64,000 nt of DNA from Aldrovandia affinis. Taxonomy: Eukaryota; Chordata; Actinopteri; Notacanthiformes; Halosauridae. Below, one piece after another: positions 36,901 to 48,800 of this stretch. Made by a program: the position numbers and the translations under genes. Each line of letters begins with the position of its first letter. The first letter of the stretch is position 1. Under the pieces are notes generated by a model, which did no database searches, was not told where the DNA came from, and saw only the letters and a list, made by a program, of their open reading frames with translations. The stretch lies in contig JAINUG010000014.1 of the NCBI GenBank assembly GCA_029706075.1, positions 7,308,838 to 7,372,837 of the forward strand, in the 5' to 3' direction.

Positions 36901-39900
36901 ATCTGATTGAATGTTTCACCAAAAACTGCAATGAAGCATCAAACTTTGACAAAGGGTGGATGTAGGAAATGAGAGGCCCTGGGCACAAACCTGCCACGAG
37001 CACCTGGGCCCCACGTGGCTGCTTATAGACCTGACCTTGTACTTTGGTCACCAGGCGTTCAGCAAGCTCTCTGCTTTTATGTCTTTATTACTGTCATATG
37101 CTGTCATTTCTGCCACTGGTCAATAAAAATGTAAAAAGAGTTTGAGGTAGGGTGGCGGATAGCGTAGCAGTCTAATGCACCCGTATCTATCTTGGGTAGT
37201 CTGATACGAGTGTGAGCTGCCTATCGGACGCGGTTGGAAACCCGTCTCTACCAGACTGGCCCTGTTCATCAGGGGGCGGCGTTTGGCTGTCCGCCCCAGT
37301 GGGAGGGGGGAGGGTGAGCCGGCACGAGTTAGCTGAGAAGCGTGTAAGGGTGACTCCAAAATGTGGGTAAGCGAATTTCGTCTCAAAGGAAGCGGAGTTT
37401 ACTACTCTTGGAGAATTAGCGTGACTCATAGAGATAAGTGAGGAACTCGTGTGGCAAGGGCAAATCGAAATAAATAGAGTGTATAATTGGCCACTAAATT
37501 GGGAGAAAAATGGGGAGAAAAATTTGAAACAAATTGAAAAAATAAATAAAAGGTTTGAGGTGAGTGAGAGCACATTTCACATATTCTCTCAGTCCTTCAG
37601 AAAATAGACTGCGCATTGCTGTTCTTACAAATAACCACTCTGCACCATGTGTAACTTGGTACAACATCAATCAATCAATCAATCAGTCAGTCGAATTGCA
37701 CTCCAAGGGACCAATGAGCAAACTGTTCCAGGGCTCATAATCCTAATCATAACCGTAATTATAATCCTGTTTCAGAGGCCCAATGGCGTGTCCCTCAAGC
37801 AGTTTGATGGGCTGATGCGATTCTACCGACCACGGATGAGTGCCCGTGACCGCTTCCTGACTTTCAAGGCCCTCAACCAATCGGGTGCGCCCATGCTCAG
37901 GTACCCACCTTCCCCTCACCGTCTACAGCAATGAACCCCGAGCCATAGACACGTTTCAAGTTTTTTGGCCCCTGATTATGCCCGCCCCCAAACAACATGG
38001 CCAACCATTTTGCGTTTTAAATTTTTGTGTTTTGGGAGTATTATTTTGGGGCTGTAAATACTCCCATGGGCACTTCAGCGTTTTCTGAGTTTCAAGACAT
38101 CTCAAGTCATAGCTCTCCCCAAAATCTTCGGTCTTTCCGAATATTCTACCGTGTCTTTCATTCACAGCATCTGTTTGTATATCCGGTGGTTCCATTTGCA
38201 CTTGGCAATAAATTAATACATTAAAAGGTAGAATGTTGTAAAGAGACATAAAAAGAACAGCATCGCGATAAAGGAACAGCAGTAACAAAAAATACAGTAA
38301 GATTATAATTAACGCCATGGTCTTGTGTTTCAGCCTCAAGGATTTTTATAAAATCTATGAAGTGATTGGCCTAAAATGGAAGGTGGGTACTTCTGAGTTT
38401 TGGGGTGTGTGTGCGTGCTCGTGTGAGTGCGTGCATGTTTCGGGGGCAGGGGGGTGGGAGGGAGGCGCGGGGGCACTAGGGGTGCCTTTCACTACCTCTG
38501 TTGATGATATGATTTGGTTTTTCCCTACTGACTTGGGTGTCTGTGTCTGTGTCTGTGTCTGTGTCTGTGTCTGTCTGTGTTTCAGGCCCGGCGTAGTGGA
38601 GAGTACTGGTTTGATGACCTCCCCCACACCACCTTCCTTATCTTCAAAGGTGAGCATCTCTGTTTTGGTGTCTGGACATGAAACCTGTGACCTGATTGGA
38701 TTGGTTAATCTGCAGGAGTAGCACGTGTATGTGCATATGGAAAAATGCCTTGAGCAAATGTCCTGAGCATTTTCACAAACAAAGCCCGTCATTGAGGGAC
38801 ATCCTGTGATGTCTGCGTATTTGTAATGCTGCGTACGCTGGTATTAATGTAGAACAGTACTGGAGATGCTGTATAGAAGTTGATTATGAATTATATGAAT
38901 TATAATTCATAACAAAGTGATATTTTGCCCACTCCCCTGTGATACTTTGTTATTGAGTGCAATTCTCTTTTACAGGCATCAACGTCCTTGTGAAATCCAA
39001 AGCATTTCAGTATACAATGTGTGAGTGTGCTTTTTATTCATTTATATTTAATTGATATTATATTCATTTGATAAGTACGTTTCAATAATTAAGAAACATC
39101 TGCAACATCTAATGCTTATTATTCATAGTATTAATTATTAATAATAATAAATACGGTTCGGGCTGAAAATAAGAGGTTTAACACTATGCTTGAGAGAATC
39201 TTATTGTTGTTATTATTTGAGGATGGATCTCATGGATTGAGATCCAAGGTGTGAATGAAGCTATGGTCTGATAATCACAGTAGGAGGAAGCTGGTGAGCG
39301 TTTGTTTTGAGGGTTTGGAGCGCCGTTGAAATGCACGTCTCCAAATCGGTGTGGAACTGAAACCTCTCATCCCCAAACAGATGCTGTTGTTGCTGTCAAC
39401 GGCGTGTGGATCTTGGTCGAGACGTACATGTTGAACAGTAAGAGGTCTCATAAGAACAAAAAAATGTTTTAAGTGCATTTAAATGTGAATACCACCTTTA
39501 TGAAATCTTCCACCAATGAATACTTGATATAGCAGTGAGTGTGTCTACCCTGTCCCTTCACAATAACTGAAATTCTCCCAGGTACACTTTCAAAATCATT
39601 TCAAAAAGTAAAATGGGTGCCTGACAGGGACGCGGTCATAACCCGCATCTCTACCAGACCGGCCCTGGTCGTCAGCCCCGATTGGGGGCGGGATTTGGCT
39701 GTCCACCCTGGGGGGGTGTGAGTCCACCGTGAAGCACGTAAGGAGTCTCCAGAGCGTGGGTGGGCGAATTCCATCTCAAAGGTTGCTGCCCTTGGAGAAT
39801 TAGCTTGCCTCATAGAAATGAGTGGCGGACCTGTGTGGCGAGGGTAAAATATAAATAAATTGGGAGAAAAACAGGAAAAAATCTGAAACGTATGAAAAAA

Positions 39901-42900
39901 TGAAGAAGAAAAAAAAGTCAAATGGGTTGTTGTTGTTTTTTAAAGGCGAACTTCACCCGAAAAATGTTGCTTGGATAAAAGCGTAAAAAATATTTGAGAC
40001 AATTTTGGGGCAGCCTAGATCTCATTCCCCGAATTAAGTGATGTGTCTCACAAATGACAAGGTGTCTTCTTATTTTAGTCCTTGGCTATCTGCCGTGGGA
40101 GTAGAACAGTCGTTGGAAGGAATTTACAGGAAGTTGGCAGGATTCGCTAGTCCTCACCCGCAGTGTGTTCATGAGTGTATGTCCTTCACTTTGATCACGC
40201 CACGTTCTCTCTCCAGGTGGATTCTCCTGGTCCAAAATTGTACCCTGGAGTTACATAGTCTTCCTAACAAGTACGTTACCTAATTTCTAACAGGTGAAAC
40301 CACCCCTCCCCTCCTTCCCTCCTTTTACCTATAAGTAAGTATGGTTGTCTTTGGAGTTTGTTCTTTTCTTTGTTTGTGATGATGTACCCAACATGAGAAA
40401 TGTGACTTCTGAAAGCTTTGATTTCCTCGTCAGTTGAATTGTGCCGCTTAGTTGACTAATAGAAGTCCAATACACAAGCTGGACCCATGTTAAAATGCTA
40501 TTTTTCACCTTGTCTGTCCGGTGGTAGTTGGCAGAACAGCATTGACAGTGGGGGGTATCTTCATGCTAGAGCGTATATAAGAACATAAGAATACCTAATG
40601 ACGAGAATGGGCTGTTCAGCCCACCTAGGCTAGTCATGTGCTAATCTAAAGTGTATCTAGTACTGCATCTAGCCTGGACTTGAATAGCTCAAGTGTTTCT
40701 GCCTCTACTACCTGACCTGGCAAGTTGTTCCAGGCATTGACAACTCTATGTGTAAATGTGAGTCAGCAGAAGGCCTCTCTCTGTCTCTGTGTCTCTCACT
40801 CTCACTCTCTCCTTCTCTCCCTCTCAGTTTATGGAGTGGAGATGCTGTTGAAGATCACAGGCCTGGGACCACTGGCATACTTCAGCTCAGGGTGGAACTT
40901 GTGAGTATTCTCACTTTGCATAACATTATAATAACATGGGGGGGAGCATAATTTTGCATCATTATTATGATGGTGTTAGCATTTAAAAAATGGGGAATAA
41001 AAAGCAAAATCAGAAAAAAAGTAAATAAAGAACACTTCCTTTGTAAAAAATGAACAATTATAACTACATTTAAAGTTTCAGAAGAAACTGTGTCTGCATG
41101 CGATGTGCACTTTTCTCACGCATAACTATAACATTTGCTGAGTATTTATGTTTATGCAATGGGTATTCCTTTCAGAGGGACACGTATGGTAAGCTATGAT
41201 GTATATGCATTGCATGGTACAGGTGACCTTGGAAGGCAGGTGTGGTAAGGGGCAATGTGTTGGGCATGCTAAAGCATGGGGGGTAAGTCAGATAAGGTGA
41301 GGAGGGTAAGGTGAGCTGGTCAGCGATAGCATGGGAAAATGGGATGAGTCAGGTAAAGTCATACAGGGCAGGCGATTATGGTAAGGATTGATAGAGGTGG
41401 AATGCTGTAGCATGAGTAAATGGGATGGCTAGCTAGCGCACTAGCATTTATAGCTAGCTGGCTGTACACAGTGAAAAGTTGCAATCGGTTTACTATTGAG
41501 CTATGCTAGCTTAGCAAGCGTAAGTAGACAAGATGAAGAAACACACCAAAGGAGTGTAGGAAAATATGTCAATATGAAAAAGTACAATGACGAATTTAGG
41601 AAAATATGGACAGCCTTGCTTCGGAACAGTGCTTGTTTAGTTTCTGTAAAATACAGGCAACTGAAAATAAAGGAAACTAAGAAGGAGGAGTAAATTAAGG
41701 GTTCTGTTGTGGTGTGGGGGTGCATTTTCCTGGCATGGTTTAGGTCCACTCAACCACTTAGAGGGCAAGGTAATGGCAATGCCCTCATCCGCAGGGCAGG
41801 AGTGCTCACTGAATGGTTTGATGAGCATGAAAACTATGTAAACCATATGCTCTGGCCGTATGCTTCCAGCACCATCTACAAAACACCAAATGATGGAATT
41901 TCTTGTGAAAGAATGGTGTTGTATCACTCCAGTAGAAACAAAAATGTGTGATTTTTACAAATGTTAGAGTATATGCTTTGTATATGTGAGTAACTTGGCG
42001 TTTAAAAACAAAACAAAACAAGACTTTCGGGATAACAATACAAAAACAGACATTGCAGCTGAACTGTGTTTTGCGAAGTCTGAAACACAAAAAATATAAT
42101 ATTTTAATGCTTTCAACCCAAACATTTCTTTTCATCCAACCCCATGGACCAAACCACCAATTCAAATTCATAGTAAAATCCAAGGGGCATTCAATGTCTT
42201 AATGAGAGCAGTGGGTCTAGGATAGAGTTTGCTACAAGCATGTCGATCCTTGGCTCTGTTCACGTTTGGGGTTCAATTGGTTCCTGTACTTGTTCTTCAA
42301 GTGACTCAGGGCGGAGAAACCAGATTCACTCAGGTAAGTGGTTCCAGATTTGAAGAAGCACGTTAACAGATTTTCTTGCTGTGTAGCGATAGCTTCCCTG
42401 CTGCAAGCGAGGAAACCCAGTTAGCCAAATGCTAATTGATAGCAAGCAAGCACAAGTGTTTGCCAATTCCAGCAGCTCGGTCGCAGTTGCTACTATTATA
42501 CAAGGTCTTCTGCTGCCAGACTCTGCTGTCAAGACATAGCTAGCTAGCATCTGAATGTTGTGGCGTTACTGATTTAGCCAGTTCTATGCTTGTAGGTAGC
42601 TAGTGTAACGTTACAAAGGACTGTTATGGGGTCTCCCGGATGGTGTAGTGGTAAGAACGTCTGGCGCTGCCCACTGCGACCGGGGTTCGAAGCTTACCTC
42701 GGTTGCGTCAGTTCGGCTCTGGCTGGGAGTGCCACTAGGGGGCGGCAATTGGCTGTCGGGGCGGCAATTGGCTGTCAAGCCGATACGAGCTCACTGCATA
42801 TATGAGTGGTCCTGTGTGGTAGGGTGACCATGGCGGGTGCCGGCTCAGAGGAGGCAGTGCAGCGGCCACTACCAGTCTCAGGACTACGGTAGCGACCTCT

Positions 42901-44769
42901 CATACGAGGGTGGGGATAATTGACATGAAAAAGAAAGGGTATAATTGGCGACTAAAAATAGGGAGAAAATGAAGAATAAAAGCATAAACAGAAAAAAACC
43001 AAAGGACTGTTGTGACATTTAACGATGAAGCCACAGCCATATTAGGGTGATGTCAAAAGTGTCAGTCTTGTTAACTACCATCACTACCAATAAAGCTTTG
43101 CCATGCAGAATGAAGTTAAAAAAAGTTCCTTTTTAGAGCTTGAGATTCTAGTTTAGTATAATAAAGCCTTTGAATAGTAGTAGATAGTAGAATTATAGTA
43201 TGTATTTTGTATTGGTATTATAAAAACTGTATGACTTGATTTTGTTTACAAAATAATAATAATAAGAAGAAGGACCCATAGAAGTAATAGCACTTTGCAT
43301 GTTGCGCGAATTAACAAATGCAGTATAACGAAGCAGTATTTAACTTGAGAACTCCCTACACCAGATACATAATTCAAGTGTGTCGAATATGACAAACTGA
43401 TTGTCCATGTGAACATATTAGTTATATTAGTATAACTGTGTTAGACTGTGGTAGTGCTGGTTAATATTAGTATAACTGTGTAAGACTCGGGTAGTGCTGG
43501 TTAATATTGCACTCCTCTCCTCTTCCTGTCCAGGTTTGATTTCACTGTCACTCTCTTTGCCTTCTTGGGCCTGATCGCCTTGGCCTTCGACATGGAGCCC
43601 TTCTACTTCATCGTGGTGTTGCGGCCCCTGCAGCTGCTGCGGTAAGTAGCACACGGCTCAGCTTTGTGTGTTTGGTGGATCTCAGTCTCCGGGGGTGACC
43701 TGGTGGGCACCTGTACCAACAGCGGGCAGGTCCAAGTGCTGCACCAGATGGGGCCTCAGATAGCATAGCCATCTAACGCACTTGCATTGACAGGTGCTTT
43801 GCGAATGTGAGCTACCTATTGCAGTCGCGGTTTGAAACCCAACCGTCAGTCCGACTCTGGCCAGGAGCCCCGGTCAGGGCATTTGGCTGTCTGCCCCAGG
43901 GGGTGGGGGGAGGGAAAGTCGGCACAAGCTCGCCGAGGAACAGTAGGGCATTCCTAAAGAGAAGGTGGATTATAGCCGGCCTCGGGGATATTAGCTTGAC
44001 CCGGAGGATGGGCGGCGGGCCCGTGAGGGGAGGGCAAATCAAAATAAATAGAGGGTTGAATTGGCTACTAATTTGGGAGAAAAACTGGGAAAAAATGTGA
44101 AGAAAAACATAAATAATTGAAGTTCTGCGCCAGATTTCTCTCAGACTCCGCTCGCCGTCCATAGGCGTGCTAGCTACATTTGTAGTATTCGAAAGTTAAT
44201 TTTCTACTGCAACTGCCCATCAAATGACGCCGTCCGCCATTTTTGTTTACAGCGCGTGTCAATGGGGCAGATTTGTGTGTGAGATAGCACTATGTTTTTT
44301 AAATAGGGTATTAAAAAACTTTTTCTAGGAAAAATATTTTTTTTCTAGGAAACAATTATTTGAGACAAAACCAATATTTAATTTACCATTTCAAGTTTGT
44401 GCATTCATTTTTCTAAAAACCGAGTGACCTGCCTTTCTGACAGTCAGCCTAACTGCCTCCATGCCTCTCTCACAGGCTGTTCAAAATCAAGCAGAGGTAC
44501 TGCAATGTCCTGGACACCATGTTTGAGCTGTTCCCCAGGATGGCCAGGTAAAAAACAGCTTGCCATGTACAGCGGAGGTGGGGGAGACGGTGTCGCTGGT
44601 CCGTATTTGAGCTTGTGAGTGCTGTGCTCAGTGCCATTCTCTCTTGTTTATTTTTTGTTTTCAGTTTGGGACTCACCCTGATCATCTTCTACTACTCCTT
44701 CGCCATCGTGGGGATGGAATTTTTCGCTGAGGTCATCTACCCCAACTGCTGCAAGTAAGCGTATTTTTT

Positions 44770-44807
<38 letters not shown>

Positions 44808-45820
44808 TTTTTCTGGATTTTTCTATTCGCCTGTTTTTCTCCCAATTTGGTGGCCAATTATGCCCTTATTATTCAAACTATCGCCCCACAAGCCCGCTGC
44901 TAGCCCATTTCTTATACCAGTAGTGGCAGGAACAACGAACCGCCTCCTCCGAGACGGAACTCGCTAATTGCGAACCGTGATTCCAGCCAGATAGAAGCTT
45001 TTTATGCAGTGAGCTCATGCCGGATTCCTCCCCCCTCCCTGGGGCGGACAGCCAATGTCGCCCCCTAGTGGCACTCCTGGCCAGAGCTGGACTGGCGCAG
45101 CTGGGGAATCGAACCCCACCCGCAATGGGCAACTTACATTCCGGTCGCTATGCCACCTGGGAGGCTTTTTGGAATCTAACATTAGGGTTGTCTCACCACG
45201 GCCGTCACCAGGACCGCTGAAGCGAGACGAATGCAGACTTTCAAAGAGTCGCACTGCATCCAATCAAGAGCTGCCTAATTCAAATTCTAGGTCTAATTCA
45301 GAGTTATGGATGGGTGTAGTCATGTGATCCATCCTAATGACCTTTAACCTTTAGAGGCTAGATGCCCCCAATGCAGAGGACATAGATGCGAAGTACCCGT
45401 GACGTAAAAAACATCGGAACTTGCGGTTTGGGTTATGGTTAGGTTTAGGGGTTAGGTTTTGGGTTACGGTTAGGGTTAGTGGTTATGGTTAGTCACGCGC
45501 ACTGTAAAATCGAACAAGAAAAAAACAACAACAGGCCACTTACATCTCGAATCGCGTCTTGTCCTCTCCATGGGTGGCATCTAGCCTCTACCGTTATGGA
45601 TGTGCCTAGTCATGTGATCAATCCTAATGACCTTTGACCTTTAACAATCCCCCCCAGCACCAGCACGGTGGCGGACTCCTACAGACAGATCAATGTTACC
45701 GTGGGCAACCGCACCGTCCTGGATGAAGGCTACTACTATCTCAACAACTTCAACAACATCCTTAGCAGCTTTGGTAAAAAAACACACGCATTCACACACA
45801 CATACGCACACACACGTACG

Positions 45821-45879
<59 letters not shown>

Positions 45880-48800
45880 GTTGCGGCCAAAGCAGCTGAA
45901 CCAACGGAACACAATTTACAACCTGACGTTAATAAATTAGTGTAGTTAGGCAGCTGTTTTTGCTGCTTTGTGTCTGACTTTAGCTAGCTATATTACTAAT
46001 CATGCCTTGACTGGTTGCATGTTATTTTTGTTATTTAACTTTAACTAAACTAAAGTTTATCCCCACATAAAAAAAAAAATTGCTGCTGCAGCTAGATAAG
46101 CCTAAAATTATATGGGTCCATGACATCTCAGTTTCTCATTGGTTTTAGTCTTTGTGAAAGCCATCTTGGTTAATTCATAAGAATCCCATTCTTTTCCATT
46201 TCAGTTACGCTGTTTGAGCTGACTGTTGTCAATAACTGGTATATCACAATGGTAAGTATAATATGAAGGCTTTCTTTACATACAATGCAATTACATATAA
46301 TCCATTTATACGGCTGGATATTTACTGAAGCTATTCAGGTTAAGTACCTTGGGAATCAAACCTGCAACCTTTGCATTACAAGCCCAGTTCCCCTAACTTT
46401 TATACTACACTGCCACCCAAACAAAGCTCCCACTGTTTTCAAATACAGACTCATGTAGTGTATCAGAACCCCTGGAATCGGCTGTTGAAGCCATAAGGTG
46501 CTGCCCACTAGTCACAGATGCAGGGTTATAAATTGATTTAAATAGGCATATCAGTGTACAATATCTACATGGGTAAATGTATACATAAATTATGTTTCCA
46601 CAACAGGAAAAAATGTTACTGTCTCCATCAGTTTAAATTGCTCTTTTGGCACAAAGTATCAAAGGCTATAAAAATATCCTGATCCATCGTTGAAGTTATA
46701 ATAAATCAACGGCACCTGGTTGTGCAACGCGTTAAGCTGTGGTCTGATTCCAGTGTGCGTGCTCCCGAATTTCACCAAGAGTCATGGGCGAACCGGAGAG
46801 CAATTGTAAGAGCTAAACAACTGGGGGCTGAAATAATTTAGTGTGTACGAGGCTTTGATTTTTACACTTTGGCCTTTGGAGTTGTGGCCTTTCACAGGCT
46901 GGTTGTGATAAATATGAGTTTGCTGTGTATAGGAGTGGCTCTATGGGTACTGGAGTTACAGTTGACGGCTTGGCGTGTTCTGGCTCGGAGGAGTCGGTGC
47001 ATCGCCTTTGTCACTGCCAGTCTCAGGACTATGGCAGCGAGCTCACAATACAAGGCGGGGGATAGTTGACATGAAAAGAAGGTATAAGTGGCTGCTAAAT
47101 TGGGAGAAAGTGGGGAATTTTAAAAAAGAATAATAATAATAGCTCACCCCAAAATTAAAACTCTGCTTAATTCTGCTTCGTAATTTCACTTTCATTTGAT
47201 ATGAAAGAATGGTTGTGAAAGGATATAAATAAATTCCTCTGACTGTCGGTCCTGTCTCCTCCCCCTCAGGAAGGGGTGACATCACAGACAACCCACTGGA
47301 GCCGCCTGTACTTCATGACCTTCTACATCGTCACCATGGTGAGGCAGCCTGGAGTGGTTAGTCGATTGTGGACGGCAGTCCTAGTGCTGCTTGTGAAGGA
47401 GAGTGACCCGCCCGCTCCTGTCCTTATATCCCACTCAGGTTGTGATGACCATCATTGTGGCCTTCATTTTGGATGCCTTCGTCTTCCGGATGAACTACAG
47501 CCGCAAGAACCGAGAGCCTGTGGGTGACCCGGAAGGTTAGACATTACAACATTACATTACAAGCATTTAGCAGATGCTCTTATCCAGAGCAACTTACACA
47601 GCTTTATATTTCTTTACATACAATCCATTTATACACCTGGACATTTTACTGAAGCAATTCAGCTCAAGGCTACAACGGCAGTGCCCCCACCCAGGAATCT
47701 AATCTGTAATCTATGCCTTTTATCAGACGCTTTTATCCAAAGCGATGACTTACAGTACTGAATGTATACATTTTTCAGTATATGTGGTCCAAATGGGGAT
47801 CAAACCCACAACCTAAGCGTTGTCAACGCCATGCTCTACCCACTGAGCCACACAGCCACATCGGACTTGCAATCTTTTCTAAGCCCTTCCAATTCCTTTA
47901 TGTTACACTGTCATCCGTAATAGTGTGTCTGTCTGTGTGTGCATAAAGTGTGGTCTATAACCAATTGATATGCAGTGTAGAGCGGGAGGATTTTTGTTGT
48001 GCCATGTGGTGTTTCTGCTGAAAGTACATGGGAGACGTGTATCTGTACAGATGAAAACCGCATTGTGTTCGAGGCCGAGGTATCCAGGGAGGAGGCCTTA
48101 GCAACGCTGGAGCTCTACAGGCAGACCTGCCCTGGGAGCTCCAACCTCAACTCCCTGCAGGGGGTGCTGCTGAGCATGGAGCGAAGCGGGGTAGGTCCCT
48201 GCCCCTCACAAACACACAGAGGCCTGGAGTCAATCAACCTACAGTACGGCCTTTAATATTGACAAGCGAAAAGGATGGGTGCAGTTTTGCAACTGTTTGT
48301 GTGAAGAAAAACCCAAACAATTTGATTTAATTGTGGATTAAATTTAAGGACAGATCGTTGATCGAATCCAGGTTCAGAGACAAATTGGTCTCCTCCAAAC
48401 ATCACAAAAACCCTGTCCAATACACCATCAGCCTGTTCGACACACAGTGGAGAAGCAGTGGTCTTATCTGGGGGTGCTCGACATTGGTCATAGACAGGTG
48501 CATTCTGGTAGCAAAGCCATCTGATATCATGTACAGGTACAATGAAAACAGTACATGTATTTTCTTGAATGTCCCAGTGAAGTTTTCCTTAGTCTTGGGA
48601 GTGTTGGTGCATCGGCTACCAGAGCCAGAGTCGAGTAGCTCTAATCAAAGCTACCACAGGCTGTCGGACTCAGTGGTTCATGCACTCTGGTCTGGAACGT
48701 TTTGTAATTAGTTTGTTTATATGTTGATACATACATTTTCTTGTTCTGTAGTTTATTGGGGACAGGGAAATTGGCTACAAACACTTACTGCACTGCATCT

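Noticed and set aside
37187..37573. Minus-strand 128-codon ORF (and similar at 39601, 43812, 49149, 10912)
   Set aside because: All are antisense translations of type A SINEs and share the same [16 protein letters not shown] reading.
48331..48711. 126-codon ORF in tpcn1 intron 25
   Set aside because: No family likeness and no phase-matched splice sites.
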